DNA of 64,000 bases from Ferruginibacter paludis (GCF_030409685.1 NZ_JAUFQJ010000019.1:30053-94052), one strand, 5' to 3'. Shown: positions 8,445-17,889, counted from the stretch's first letter. Notes: generated from the letters alone by a model not told the origin. Program-made: numbers and translations.

Positions 8445-9059
8445 ATGGCAAAAATAAAAAATCTGCTCTTCGATCTTGGAGGTGTGCTGCTCAATATAGA
8501 TTATCATAAAACAGCCGATGCTTTTAAAAAGCTGGGGGTTACAAAATTTGATGATTTGTATTCGCAGGCAGGTGCCAACGAATTGTTTGAAGCATTGGAA
8601 ACGGGCAAGATTACGGAGGCTGATTTTTATAGTACATTACAGGAATATTGTGATCCCAAAACCAGCAGGGAACAAATTGAAGCCGCCTGGAATTCGATGC
8701 TGATGGATTTCAGGGTTGAAAGTCTTAACTGGCTGAAAAGTTTGAAAGATCAGTACAATATTTATTTGCTAAGCAACACCAACAGTATTCATTTAAAGGC
8801 GTTCAAAAAAATTTTTAATGAAGAAGTCGACCAATCCAGTCTGGATGATTATTTTATAAAAGCCTACTATTCACACGATATTCAGATGCGCAAGCCTTAT
8901 ACAGAAACGTACCATTTTGTTTTAAATGATGCAGGGTTAAAGGCAGAGGAAACACTTTTTATTGATGACTCCATTAACAACATCGAAGGAGCAAAACTGG
9001 CAGGTTTGCAGATACACCATTTGTTATCCGGCGACAAAATTGAAGATATACAATTATAA
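8445..9059 (+). CDS. HAD-family hydrolase (subfamily IA phosphatase)
   Basis: A 204-residue haloacid dehalogenase-like hydrolase. Motif I is LLFDLGGVLLNID, in which the usual DxD has become DxG, a form found in the YihX-like HAD-IA group. Motif II is YLLSNTNSIH, motif III the lysine in MRKPYTETY, and motif IV TLFIDDSINNIEGA. Likely a small cytosolic phosphatase; the substrate is unknown. The ATG at 8445 is preferred to an upstream in-frame TTG at 8424, because MAKIKNLLFDLGG is the normal N-terminus. Confidence 0.85.
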   Translation: MAKIKNLLFDLGGVLLNIDYHKTADAFKKLGVTKFDDLYSQAGANELFEALETGKITEADFYSTLQEYCDPKTSREQIEAAWNSMLMDFRVESLNWLKSLKDQYNIYLLSNTNSIHLKAFKKIFNEEVDQSSLDDYFIKAYYSHDIQMRKPYTETYHFVLNDAGLKAEETLFIDDSINNIEGAKLAGLQIHHLLSGDKIEDIQL

Positions 9060-9092
9060 AAATAAAGCTAATTTTCATTATCCAGGTTATTT

Positions 9093-9341
9093 CTATTTAA
9101 CTTCTTCAAAGTCAATATAGTCATCACTTTTATTCACCGGTGTGGCAGGATTTTTTGTGGCTTTATAACCTGTATTGGCCTGTTGTTGCGCATTCATTTT
9201 TTCCTGCATTTGCGCACTCATATCACCAAATTGCTTTTTTACCTGTTTGGTAGTTTTGGCAACGGGAATAATTAACTCGAATACAAGCTTGTAAAGCAGG
9301 TATAAAACAAAAAGTTCAAAAGCCAGTCTGAAGATGTTCAT
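9093..9341 (-). CDS. DUF4834 family small membrane protein
   Basis: An 82-residue protein with one N-terminal transmembrane helix (IFRLAFELFVLYLLYKLVFEL) followed by a basic, Gln-rich cytosolic tail (KTTKQVKKQFGDMSAQMQEK) and an acidic C-terminus (DDYIDFEEVK). The layout matches DUF4834, a Bacteroidota-restricted family of unknown role. It is convergent with the HAD gene and divergent from the rimP operon. Confidence 0.75.
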   Translation of the reverse strand: MNIFRLAFELFVLYLLYKLVFELIIPVAKTTKQVKKQFGDMSAQMQEKMNAQQQANTGYKATKNPATPVNKSDDYIDFEEVK

Positions 9342-9428
9342 ATTGTAAAGGTATTAATCAATTAAAAACAAACCTGTTAAATTTGGCCAATTAATTTTAA
9401 AAATATAATACATGCATAATGTTAGTTT

Positions 9429-9459
9429 TTTGCTGTTATTAATTTGTTTCCTATATTTG
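9429..9459 (+). promoter_or_regulatory. promoter of the rimP-nusA-infB operon
   Basis: TTTG (9429-9432), 19-nt spacer, TATATTTG (9452-9459): a near-perfect Bacteroidota -33/-7 promoter. It lies 56 nt before the rimP ATG and 21 nt before the leader hairpin. Confidence 0.7.
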
Positions 9460-9480
9460 CAATGGAAAAAGATACAAAAT

Positions 9481-9505
9481 GAAGGGAACGAGGACCGTTC
9501 CCTTC
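9481..9505 (+). promoter_or_regulatory. leader hairpin in front of rimP
   Basis: GAAGGGAACG (9481-9490) and CGTTCCCTTC (9496-9505) form a perfect 10-bp stem with a 5-nt loop, followed by the pyrimidine-rich TTCTTTTATT and then the rimP ATG at 9516. It sits inside the transcribed leader given the promoter at 9429-9459. The shape is that of an attenuator or a structure hiding the ribosome site of an operon that encodes the transcription factor NusA. Structure seen; regulatory role inferred. Confidence 0.55.
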
Positions 9506-9515
9506 TTCTTTTATT

Positions 9516-9989
9516 ATGACTCAGGACACGACAAGTTTACAGGCAATAGAGGCTTTGATTGCAAAACTGCTTTCAGAAATGGAAGATGTTTTTTTGGTGT
9601 CTGTAAAAGTGAAACCGGTCAATAATATTAAAGTGTTCCTGGATGCAGATGGCGGCTTAAACATTGACAGATGTGTTAAAATAAACAGGGCCATGTACCG
9701 CACGATAGAAGAAGAAGGCTGGTATCCTGACGGGAATTTTTCACTGGAAGTATCAAGTCCGGGAATAGACGAACCGTTGAAATTGTTGCGCCAGTATAAA
9801 AAGAATATCGGCAGAACAGTGGAAATAACATTTACCAATGATGTTAAACAGGAAGGGAAGCTGGTTGCAGTTGACGACGAAGGAGTAACAATTGAATACA
9901 TAGAAGGGAAAAATAAGAAGGCAATTACAGTAACAAAGGAAATTCCGTTTGATGCAATTAAACAAACAGTAGTACAGATAGCATTTTAA
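9516..9989 (+). CDS. rimP: ribosome maturation factor RimP
   Basis: A 157-residue RimP (YhbC/DUF150). The N-terminal alpha/beta domain includes VFLDADGGLNIDRCVKINR and LEVSSPGIDEPLKLLRQYKK, the two signature blocks of the family; a C-terminal Sm-like domain follows (GRTVEITFTND...VTIEYIEG). It helps mature the 30S subunit in the cytosol. It is the first gene of the conserved rimP-nusA-infB operon, 54 nt before nusA. A strong hairpin lies 10 nt upstream of its ATG. Confidence 0.95.
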   Translation: MTQDTTSLQAIEALIAKLLSEMEDVFLVSVKVKPVNNIKVFLDADGGLNIDRCVKINRAMYRTIEEEGWYPDGNFSLEVSSPGIDEPLKLLRQYKKNIGRTVEITFTNDVKQEGKLVAVDDEGVTIEYIEGKNKKAITVTKEIPFDAIKQTVVQIAF

Positions 9990-10043
9990 TTAATTAACAA
10001 AACACCCCTGCCGGCGGGATGTAAAAGCGAGGCTGGTAAGTTT

Positions 10044-11294
10044 ATGGCACGTATTAATTTGATTGATTCCTTCCAGGAATTTAAAGAAGCTGAAAACATT
10101 GATCGTCCTACATTGATGAAGGTGATGGAAGACGTTTTTAAAACGCTGATCCGTAAAAAATACGGTAGTGACGATCAGTTTGACGTTATTGTAAACGATC
10201 AGAAGGGTGATCTTGAGATATTCCGCCGTCGTACTATTGTTGATGATGGTGATATATATAATACCTTAACTGAAATAGAATACAGTGATGCTATTAAAAT
10301 AGAACCTGATTACGCTGTTGGTGAAGAGTTGTACGAAGAGGTGGATATACAAAAGGAATTTGGCCGCAGGGCGATTCTGGCGGGCAAACAAACTTTGGCA
10401 AGCCGTATCAATGACTTGAAGAAAAATCTGTTGATAAAAAAATACGAAGATCGTGTAGGCGACATCGTTAGCGGCGAAGTGTACCAGGTTTGGAAAAAAG
10501 AAGTATTGCTGTTGGATGAAGAGGGAAATGAAATGATTTTACCCAAATCAGAGCAGATACCGTCTGATTATTTTAAGAAAGGTGAAAACGTAAGAGGTGT
10601 TGTAAAAAAAGTGGAATTAAAAAACAGCCAGGCTGTTATTGTAGTATCCAGAACAAGTGCATCTTTTTTGGAAAAATTGTTGGAAATTGAAGTGCCGGAA
10701 ATATTTGATGGTTTAATTGTTGTGAAGAAGATTGTAAGGGATCCGGGTGAAAGAGCGAAAATAGCAGTTGAAAGTTTTGACGACAGAATTGATCCGGTAG
10801 GGGCCTGCGTTGGTATGAAGGGAAGCCGTATACACGGTATTGTAAGAGAATTAAAGAATGAAAATATTGATGTAATCAACTGGACAAGCAATATACAGTT
10901 GCTGATACAGCGCTCTTTAACACCTGCGAAAATTACCAGTATAGATATCAATGAGGAAAAGAAACATGCCACCGTATTTTTAAAACCCGACCAGGTGTCA
11001 CTGGCAATCGGAAGACGTGGCGTGAATATAAAACTGGCTTGCGAATTGACCGGTTATGAGATTGATGTATTCCGTGATAATGAAGGTGAAGTGGATGAAT
11101 TTGATATTGATCTGGAAGAATTCAGTGATGAGATAGAATCATGGGTAATTGAAGCGCTGAAAAAAGTTGGTTGTGATACAGCCCGTTCAGTACTTGATTT
11201 AACAGCCGAGGAGTTAGAACGCAGAACAGATCTGGAAAAAGAAACTATAGAAGATGTAAGAAGGATTTTGAAAGAAGAATTTGAGAAAGAATAG
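10044..11294 (+). CDS. nusA: transcription termination/antitermination factor NusA
   Basis: A 416-residue NusA. In order: N-terminal RNA polymerase-binding domain (residues 1-130, with RPTLMKVMEDVFKTLIRKKY), S1 domain (about 135-200, GDIVSGEVYQVWKKEVLL), and two KH domains (about 200-345, with DPVGACVGMKGSRIHGIV and AIGRRGVNIKLACELTGY). The acidic C-terminal tail (DEFDIDLEEFSDEIESW) and a single helix-hairpin-helix-like segment replace the paired acidic repeats of E. coli NusA, which explains the shorter length. It controls pausing, termination and antitermination. Second gene of the operon, 74 nt before infB. Confidence 0.95.
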   Translation: MARINLIDSFQEFKEAENIDRPTLMKVMEDVFKTLIRKKYGSDDQFDVIVNDQKGDLEIFRRRTIVDDGDIYNTLTEIEYSDAIKIEPDYAVGEELYEEVDIQKEFGRRAILAGKQTLASRINDLKKNLLIKKYEDRVGDIVSGEVYQVWKKEVLLLDEEGNEMILPKSEQIPSDYFKKGENVRGVVKKVELKNSQAVIVVSRTSASFLEKLLEIEVPEIFDGLIVVKKIVRDPGERAKIAVESFDDRIDPVGACVGMKGSRIHGIVRELKNENIDVINWTSNIQLLIQRSLTPAKITSIDINEEKKHATVFLKPDQVSLAIGRRGVNIKLACELTGYEIDVFRDNEGEVDEFDIDLEEFSDEIESWVIEALKKVGCDTARSVLDLTAEELERRTDLEKETIEDVRRILKEEFEKE

Positions 11295-11368
11295 CGGTGA
11301 AAAATAATAATCATTTAAAAAGAAAACGATCGCCTATGTCCCATTAGTTATAGGCAAACAAAACACGA

Positions 11369-14300
11369 ATGTCAGAAGTAGTAACAAATACACCAAGATT
11401 GATGGCCGCGGCCAAAGAGTTCAACATAGGTACCAATACCCTTATTGAATTTCTGGAATCAAAAGGCTTTGGCAACGAAGAGCTTAAACCAGGCTCCAAG
11501 CTCACGGAACAAATGTACCGTGTGCTGCAGTCAGAGTTTCAGCAGGATAAGGTAGCTAAAGAAAAGGCCCAGAAGATAGAATTATCAAAAGGCGCCGGCG
11601 TTACTGAACCTAAGAAAAAAAGAGATGAGGAAGATCTTTCTTTTAAAAAGAAAGAGGTGCCGGTAACAGCAGCTCCGGTGGTTGAAAAACCTGCGGAAGT
11701 AAAACCTGTCGAAGTCGCGGCACCCATACCACCAGTTAAGGAAGTGCCGAAAGAAGAAAAAGCTCCGGAAGTAAAACCCGTTGAGGTTTCGAAACCTGCG
11801 GCTGAAACAGCTCCTGCGGAAAAACCGGTGGCAGAAACGCCTGTTGAAAAAAAGACGGTAGTTGAAGACCAGCCCAGGGCTGAGCTTACAAAAATCGAGG
11901 CGCCGGAATTAGAGGCTCCAAGGGTAGTTACAAAAATTGACCTTGACGCCATTGATTCATCTACAAGACCAAAAAAGGCTACCAAAAAACCAGAGGAGAA
12001 AGCGGATGCACCTGCTCTAAAAACAGAGACGGCGCCAACTGCGGAAAAACCCGCGGATATCGTGCTACCCCCCAAAGCAGTTGAACCTGTTAAGGATGAA
12101 CCGATCATAAATGCACCAGCTATCATTGAAAATATAAAGGCTGACAAACTGGAAGGTCCTAAAATTCTGGGAAAAATTGAGTTACCGGTTGACAACGACA
12201 CGAGACCTAAAAGGGATGACGATAAGCGCAAGCGTAAACGCATTCCAATGGAAAGAAAACCTGGAGCCCCTCCGCATCAGCAAGGCCCAGGCAGTACAGG
12301 TAACGCACCGCGGCCAGCCATCAATGATCAAAACCGCAACCGTCCGGCTGGTAGCGCACCAGCAGGAAGCAGACCCGGTGGTTCTTCAGGAGTTAACAGA
12401 CCCGGAGGCAACTTCGGTGCTAACAGGCCAGGTGGACCAGGTGGCGCACAGGGTGGTAACAGATTTAATACCAACCGGAATGCAGCCGCTCCTGCAGCAC
12501 GTGCACAGGACAGGGAAATTGATGCTAAGGAAATACAGGATAAAATAAAAGAAACACAGGCTAAATTATCTGGCGGCGGCGGCCGGGGTAAAAGCCTCAA
12601 AGCCAAATACCGCAAAGCTAAAAGAGATGAACTGGCGATACAGCGCGGAGCAGAAGGCGGCGAAAGCAATAAATTACAGGTTACCGAATTTATTTCGGTT
12701 AGTGAGCTGGCTGGTTTGATGGATGTAAGTTTTGCAGACATTATCAGCAAGTGTATGAACCTGGGTATAATGGTTTCCATTAACCAGCGTTTGGAGGCCG
12801 ATGTAATTGAACTGGTTGTAAGTGAGTTTAACTACGAAGTGGAATTTATTGGTGTGGAGGATGCAGCTGAAATGGAGGATGAGGAGGAGGATGACGATGC
12901 TGCTGAATTAAAACCAAGAGCTCCTATTGTTACCATCATGGGGCACGTAGATCATGGTAAAACATCTTTACTGGATCATATCCGCAACACCAATGTAATT
13001 GCAGGTGAGGCGGGTGGTATAACACAGCACATTGGTGCATACGAAGTGAAATTGAAGGATGGCAGAGCGATTACCTTCCTCGATACTCCGGGCCACGAAG
13101 CCTTTACGGCAATGAGGGCACGTGGTGCAAAAGTTACAGATATTGCTGTTATTGTAATTGCTGCTGATGATGCGGTAATGCCTCAAACAAAAGAAGCAAT
13201 CTCGCATGCGCAGGCAGCCGGGGTGCCGATGATATTTGCGATCAATAAAATAGACAGGGACGGCGCTAATCCTGAAAAAATTAAGGAGCAACTGGCCAGC
13301 ATGAATATTTTGGTTGAAAGCTGGGGTGGTAAATACCAGAGCCAGGAAATAAGCGCCAAACAAGGACTGAACATAGACCTTTTGATGGAAAAGATATTAC
13401 TGGAAGCCGATGTGCTTGAACTAAAAGCCAATCCGGCTAAAGTAGCTACCGGTACAGTGATTGAAGCATCGCTCGATAAAGGCCGCGGTTATGTAGCCAC
13501 CATACTCGTGCAAAATGGTACACTAAGGCAAGGCGACATGATTGTTTCCGGCCAAAACTTCGGTAAGGTAAAAGCCATGTACAATGAGCGTAACCAGCGC
13601 AGCGAAATAGCACCTCCTTCAACACCAGTATTAATACTTGGCTTGAATGGTGCGCCGCAGGCGGGTGAAACTTTTAAAGTATATGCAGATGAAAGTGAAG
13701 CAAGAGAAAAAGCATACCAGCGTGGACAGATATTGAGAGAACAGGGTATGCGTGCGAAGAAACATATTACACTGGATGAAATCGGACGTCGTTTGGCATT
13801 GGGAAGCTTTAAAGAACTGAATGTTATTATTAAGGGCGACGTGGATGGATCTGTGGAAGCATTAAGTGACTCATTACAGAAACTCAGCACGGAAGAAATT
13901 GTGGTGAAAGTGATTCATAAAGCAGTGGGTGCCATTACAGAAAGTGATGTTACCCTCGCAAATGCATCGGATGCGATTATCATTGGTTTCAATGTTCGTC
14001 CTTCCATGCAGGCTGCACGTTTGGGTGAGCAGGAAGGTATCCAGATCAAGTTGTATTCTATCATCTACAACGCCATTGAAGAAATCAGGAGTGCGATGGA
14101 AGGTATGCTTGAACCTGGAGTGGAAGATAAGGTACTGGCCAATGTGGAAATTAAAGAAATGTATAAGTTTGATAAGGCTACCGTTGCAGGTTGTATTGTA
14201 TTGGATGGTAAAATTTCGAGAAACAACCGCATTCGTTTGGTAAGAGATGGTATTGTAATATTCACTGGTGAGTTGGGTAGTTTGAAACGTTACAGGGATG

Positions 14301-14419
14301 ATGTGAAGGAAGTTACAACCAATATGGAGTGTGGTTTAACAATTAAAAACTATGCTAATATTGAAGTAGGAGATATCGTGGAAGCATTTGAAGAAGTTGA
14401 AGTAAAACGTACTTTATAA
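11369..14419 (+). CDS. infB: translation initiation factor IF-2
   Basis: A 1016-residue IF-2 that places initiator tRNA on the 30S subunit. An IF2_N-like helical start (LMAAAKEFNIGTNTLIEFL) is followed by a low-complexity linker of about 370 residues: Pro/Ala/Glu/Lys-rich up to residue about 300, then Gly/Arg/Asn-rich (NRPGGNFGANRPGGPGG). The GTPase domain starts near residue 520 with GHVDHGKTSLLDHIR (G1), DTPGHEAF (G3) and NKID (G4), followed by domains II-IV. The long linker is what makes it larger than E. coli IF-2 (890). Last gene of the rimP operon; a terminator follows at 14584-14616. Confidence 0.97.
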   Translation: MSEVVTNTPRLMAAAKEFNIGTNTLIEFLESKGFGNEELKPGSKLTEQMYRVLQSEFQQDKVAKEKAQKIELSKGAGVTEPKKKRDEEDLSFKKKEVPVTAAPVVEKPAEVKPVEVAAPIPPVKEVPKEEKAPEVKPVEVSKPAAETAPAEKPVAETPVEKKTVVEDQPRAELTKIEAPELEAPRVVTKIDLDAIDSSTRPKKATKKPEEKADAPALKTETAPTAEKPADIVLPPKAVEPVKDEPIINAPAIIENIKADKLEGPKILGKIELPVDNDTRPKRDDDKRKRKRIPMERKPGAPPHQQGPGSTGNAPRPAINDQNRNRPAGSAPAGSRPGGSSGVNRPGGNFGANRPGGPGGAQGGNRFNTNRNAAAPAARAQDREIDAKEIQDKIKETQAKLSGGGGRGKSLKAKYRKAKRDELAIQRGAEGGESNKLQVTEFISVSELAGLMDVSFADIISKCMNLGIMVSINQRLEADVIELVVSEFNYEVEFIGVEDAAEMEDEEEDDDAAELKPRAPIVTIMGHVDHGKTSLLDHIRNTNVIAGEAGGITQHIGAYEVKLKDGRAITFLDTPGHEAFTAMRARGAKVTDIAVIVIAADDAVMPQTKEAISHAQAAGVPMIFAINKIDRDGANPEKIKEQLASMNILVESWGGKYQSQEISAKQGLNIDLLMEKILLEADVLELKANPAKVATGTVIEASLDKGRGYVATILVQNGTLRQGDMIVSGQNFGKVKAMYNERNQRSEIAPPSTPVLILGLNGAPQAGETFKVYADESEAREKAYQRGQILREQGMRAKKHITLDEIGRRLALGSFKELNVIIKGDVDGSVEALSDSLQKLSTEEIVVKVIHKAVGAITESDVTLANASDAIIIGFNVRPSMQAARLGEQEGIQIKLYSIIYNAIEEIRSAMEGMLEPGVEDKVLANVEIKEMYKFDKATVAGCIVLDGKISRNNRIRLVRDGIVIFTGELGSLKRYRDDVKEVTTNMECGLTIKNYANIEVGDIVEAFEEVEVKRTL

Positions 14420-14583
14420 AATGTTAATGTGTGATTATCAGAATCATCGCAACCGTTGTTTCCAAACGAATAAATTAATCAGTGCAAAGTGTGCCAATTG
14501 GGTATTAGGTAAAAGGAAGTGACACAACGATGATGCCCATAGTTGCTACTGCCGACCACAAACATTTGTTAAACATAATTATA

Positions 14584-14616
14584 AAAGGGCTATTGATACA
14601 ATAGCTCTTTATTTTT
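14584..14616 (+). terminator. rho-independent terminator of the rimP-nusA-infB operon
   Basis: AAAGGGCTATTG (14584-14595) pairs with CAATAGCTCTTT (14599-14610) with one G-T pair and a 3-nt loop, followed by ATTTTT. Confidence 0.8.
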
Positions 14617-14668
14617 GACCTATATTCTTCGTTTGCAGAAGAGGTATATTATTATTGATTGATATAAA

Positions 14669-16054
14669 ATGAGTACAAAAAAAAGTTTTCTTTTAGCCGG
14701 GTTCTTTAGTTTGTCATGCGTGGCTGGTATGGCACAATCTGCCAAAGTAGTAGCAGATAAAATAATTGCCGTTGTCGGCGACAAGGTGATTTTAAAAAGC
14801 GATATTGACAATACAATAACCGACATGCAACGGCAGTCTCCGGGTGTGGATATCCCTGCAAATGCACGCTGTATGACACTTGAACAATCGATGGGCGTAA
14901 AGGCATTGGTTTTGCAGGCAGAAAGAGATTCTTTGCCGGTATCAGAAGAAGATGTTGCCGCTGATATTGATAACCAGATACGCTATTTTATTGGTGCGTA
15001 TGGCAGTAAGGAAAAGCTGGAAGAAATTTCCGGTAAATCCATGTATCAGCTGAAAGAAGATTTTAAGGATGGCTTTAAAGAAAGAAAACTGGCTGCTGCT
15101 ATGCGTGATAAAATTGTGGGCGGCATCCGCATTACACCAAATGAAGTAAAAGCATACTTTGATAAATTGCCAAAAGACAGTTTGACTTTTTACGAAAGTG
15201 AACTGGAGATTGGACAAATTGTAGTTTTTCCAAAAGCAAGCAGGGAGTCTGAGGAATATTGTATAGAACAGCTGAATCAATTTAAGCAGCAGGCGGAGAG
15301 CGGAAAAAAAGATTTTAAAAAGCTGGCGGATATTTATTCAGATGACGAAGCGACGCAAAAGCAAAATGACGGCCAGCTGGATTTAAACAGAACGCAGAAG
15401 GGGTTTGACGCTACTTTTATGGGCAAAGCATTCGCATTGAAAGAAGGCCAGATCAGCAGCCCTTTTAAAAGCGCATTTGGTTACCATATTATACAAATGG
15501 TAAGTCGTGCAGGTGACGATGCGACAGTGCGACACATTTTAAAAATTCCGCAGATTACTCCTGCAGAAACCGAAGTAGCAATAAAAAAATTAGATTCTGT
15601 AAGGGCGAAATTAATTGCAGGTACCATGCAATTTGGTGAAGCCGTAGCAAAATACAGCGAAGATGAGACCAGTAAATTTACCGGTGGAAGAAGAACCAAT
15701 AATGAAGGAAGCACCTACATTACCATCGACCAGCTGGACAAGGACCTGGTAGTAATGCTGAAAGATTTAAAAGTGGGCGAATTTTCTCAGCCAAAAGAAT
15801 TTGAAAATGAAAGAAGAAAGAAGGGCGTGCGGATTGTGTATCTTTTAAGCAAAAGCGAACCACACAGGGAAAATATAAAAGACGATTACAATAAAATAGC
15901 TCAGCGGGCGCTGGAGGAAAAGAAAAACCTGGCGCTTGAAAAATGGTTCAACGAAAAAGTGGGAACCTACTACATTAAAATTGATGATGAATACAAGGAT
16001 TGTGAAGAAATGAAAAAATGGACAAATCACGCAACTGTAGCAACAGGAAAATAA
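14669..16054 (+). CDS. SurA-like periplasmic peptidyl-prolyl cis-trans isomerase
   Basis: A 461-residue exported chaperone/isomerase. The signal peptide (KKSFLLAGFFSLSCVAGMAQ) is followed by a SurA N-terminal region (VADKIIAVVGDKVILKSDID), a first parvulin domain (about residues 180-275, LEIGQIVVFPKAS to FGYHIIQMV) and a second (about 285-395, VRHILKIPQITPAETEV onward). It should fold outer-membrane proteins in the periplasm. It lies 250 nt after infB beyond a terminator, so has its own promoter. A perfect 18-bp inverted repeat at 16068-16110 separates it from hflX. Confidence 0.9.
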   Translation: MSTKKSFLLAGFFSLSCVAGMAQSAKVVADKIIAVVGDKVILKSDIDNTITDMQRQSPGVDIPANARCMTLEQSMGVKALVLQAERDSLPVSEEDVAADIDNQIRYFIGAYGSKEKLEEISGKSMYQLKEDFKDGFKERKLAAAMRDKIVGGIRITPNEVKAYFDKLPKDSLTFYESELEIGQIVVFPKASRESEEYCIEQLNQFKQQAESGKKDFKKLADIYSDDEATQKQNDGQLDLNRTQKGFDATFMGKAFALKEGQISSPFKSAFGYHIIQMVSRAGDDATVRHILKIPQITPAETEVAIKKLDSVRAKLIAGTMQFGEAVAKYSEDETSKFTGGRRTNNEGSTYITIDQLDKDLVVMLKDLKVGEFSQPKEFENERRKKGVRIVYLLSKSEPHRENIKDDYNKIAQRALEEKKNLALEKWFNEKVGTYYIKIDDEYKDCEEMKKWTNHATVATGK

Positions 16055-16067
16055 AAAGTATAAAATA

Positions 16068-16110
16068 AAAAGTAAAGCGTTCTGATAACCTGTCAGAACG
16101 CTTTACTTTT
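16068..16110 (+). terminator. perfect 18-bp hairpin terminator
   Basis: Arms 16068-16085 (AAAAGTAAAGCGTTCTGA) and 16093-16110 are exact reverse complements around a 7-nt loop; the A-rich left and T-rich right ends make it a terminator for the SurA-like gene, potentially active in both directions. Confidence 0.85.
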
Positions 16111-16177
16111 GTAGGGCTGTGGGCAATTTTATTACACAGTGCTATTTATGTTGGAAAAAATTTGAAAAAAGAACATT

Positions 16178-17371
16178 TTGATAGATAAAAAAAAGCAACT
16201 TAAACAGGAACAAAAAACGGTGTTGGTGGGGATTGTAACAGGTGGCCAGACAGAGCAACAGCTGAATGAATATTTAGATGAACTATCTTTTTTAGCAGAA
16301 ACGGCGGGTGTTATTGCGGTTAAAAAATTTACTCAAAAATTACCGCATCCGGATAGCAGAACATTTGTTGGAAAGGGAAAACTGGAAGAGATAAAAAGAT
16401 ATGTAAGTCAGCATGGGGATGTAGAACTGGTAATTTTTGATGACGAATTGACTGGCTCGCAAATACAGAATATAGAAAAAGAACTTGGCGTAAAAACAAT
16501 TGACCGCAGCGATCTGATCCTGGACATTTTTGCCAGCAGGGCTAAAACGGCGCAGGCCCGCACGCAGGTAGAACTGGCCCAGTACCAGTACATTTTGCCG
16601 CGTTTAAAAGGTATGTGGAAACACCTGGAAAGGCAAGGCGGTGGCGTTGGTACCAGGGGTCCGGGCGAAACAGAAATTGAAACAGACAGGCGTATTGTAA
16701 AAGATAAAATTACGTTACTGCGTAAGCGCCTCGCGGAAATAGACCAGCAATCTTTCACACAGCGAAAAGAACGCGGAGAGTTTATCCGGGTGTCGCTGGT
16801 AGGCTATACCAACGTTGGTAAATCAACATTAATGAACTTGCTCAGCAAAAGCGAAGTGTTTGCTGAAAACAAATTATTTGCAACACTAGATACCACTACC
16901 CGTAAAGTTGTATTTGAACAAACACCATTTTTGTTAAGTGATACAGTCGGCTTTATTCGTAAGCTCCCCCATCACCTGGTGGAGAGTTTTAAAAGTACGC
17001 TGGATGAAGTAAGAGAAGCAGACATATTATTGCATGTTGTAGATATGTCACACCCGCAATACGAAGAGCAATTTACGGTTGTAAATAAAACGCTGGCAGA
17101 GTTGGGCGCCAGTGATAAACCGACCGTTACCATTTTTAATAAAATGGACAAATACCAGGCGGAAGCATTTGATGAATGGCTGGAAGAGGATGTAAAGAAA
17201 GAAATACTGACCGATTTGAAGCAGCGCTGGCAAAATGAAACCAACGGTAATTGCGTATTTGTATCTGCAACTGAAAAAACCAACGTGGATGAATTACGGC
17301 AAACTATTTTGAATAAGGTAAGAGAGATGTACCGAATCCGTTATCCCTATAAAGCTGAATTTTTCTATTAG
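16178..17371 (+). CDS. hflX: ribosome-associated GTPase HflX
   Basis: A 397-residue HflX. The N-terminal nucleotide-binding domain has the family blocks HPDSRTFVGKGKLEEI and GPGETEIETDRR; the GTPase domain holds SLVGYTNVGKSTLMNLL (G1), DTVGFIRKLP (G3) and NKMD (G4). HflX splits stalled or heat-damaged 70S ribosomes. No ATG precedes the first conserved block in frame and a stop lies at 16163, so a TTG at 16178 is the likely start. Followed 15 nt later by the Rieske gene. Confidence 0.92.
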   Translation: MIDKKKQLKQEQKTVLVGIVTGGQTEQQLNEYLDELSFLAETAGVIAVKKFTQKLPHPDSRTFVGKGKLEEIKRYVSQHGDVELVIFDDELTGSQIQNIEKELGVKTIDRSDLILDIFASRAKTAQARTQVELAQYQYILPRLKGMWKHLERQGGGVGTRGPGETEIETDRRIVKDKITLLRKRLAEIDQQSFTQRKERGEFIRVSLVGYTNVGKSTLMNLLSKSEVFAENKLFATLDTTTRKVVFEQTPFLLSDTVGFIRKLPHHLVESFKSTLDEVREADILLHVVDMSHPQYEEQFTVVNKTLAELGASDKPTVTIFNKMDKYQAEAFDEWLEEDVKKEILTDLKQRWQNETNGNCVFVSATEKTNVDELRQTILNKVREMYRIRYPYKAEFFY

Positions 17372-17386
17372 GCAATAAACACCTGC

Positions 17387-17749
17387 ATGCAAAGTGATAA
17401 GAAATACAAATGGCATAAGGTGGCGGATAACGTGGCTGAGTTAAATTTTTCTACAAATGGAATTATAGAAATAACCATCAGCAACAAAACCATTTGTGTA
17501 GCACTTGTAAATAATTTGTTATCCGCATGCGCACAAAAATGCCCGCACGCAGGGGGAAAATTAAGTGACGGATTCATTGATGCAACCGGAAATATTGTTT
17601 GTCCGTTGCACCGGTATAAATTTAGCCTGCAAAACGGCCGGAACACCAGCGGCGAAGGCTATTATTTAAAAATTTTTCCTGTAGAAATACGTAATAACGG
17701 GGTATTTATAGGCCTGGAAGAAAATAACCTGTGGAATTGGCTTAAATAA
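17387..17749 (+). CDS. Rieske [2Fe-2S] domain protein
   Basis: A 120-residue single-domain Rieske protein. The two cluster motifs are C52-P-H54 (CAQKCPHAGGKLSDG) and C72-P-L-H75 (NIVCPLHRYKFSLQNG), the CxH...CxxH arrangement of ferredoxin-like Rieske proteins. There is no membrane anchor or signal peptide, so it is a soluble electron carrier, of the NirD/ferredoxin-subunit type. Partner unknown. It starts 15 nt after hflX and probably shares its transcript. Confidence 0.88.
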   Translation: MQSDKKYKWHKVADNVAELNFSTNGIIEITISNKTICVALVNNLLSACAQKCPHAGGKLSDGFIDATGNIVCPLHRYKFSLQNGRNTSGEGYYLKIFPVEIRNNGVFIGLEENNLWNWLK

Positions 17750-17760
17750 TTGATTTAATT

Positions 17761-17791
17761 TTTTGCTGAAAACTAAAAAGCCTTATTTTTG
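17761..17791 (+). promoter_or_regulatory. promoter of tRNA-Asn
   Basis: TTTTG (17761-17765), 18-nt spacer, TATTTTTG (17784-17791); the tRNA begins 24 nt downstream. Confidence 0.55.
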
Positions 17792-17815
17792 CCCTCCCAA
17801 TTAAAAGGGTAATAC

Positions 17816-17889
17816 TCCTCCTTAGCTCAGTTGGTTAGAGCATCTGACTGTTAATCAGAGGGTCTCCCGTTCAAGTCGGGAAGGGGGAG
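17816..17889 (+). tRNA. tRNA-Asn (GUU)
   Basis: A 74-nt cloverleaf: acceptor TCCTCCT/AGGGGGA, D arm AGCTCAGTTGGTTAGAGC, anticodon stem TCTGA/TCAGA with loop CTGTTAA (anticodon GTT), T arm TCCCG/CGGGA with TTCAAGT loop, discriminator G. No CCA encoded. Confidence 0.96.

Noticed and set aside
11539..12243. 234-residue minus-strand frame opposite infB
   Set aside because: Ser/Gly/Phe repeats produced by the Pro/Glu/Lys-rich linker of IF-2 read backwards.
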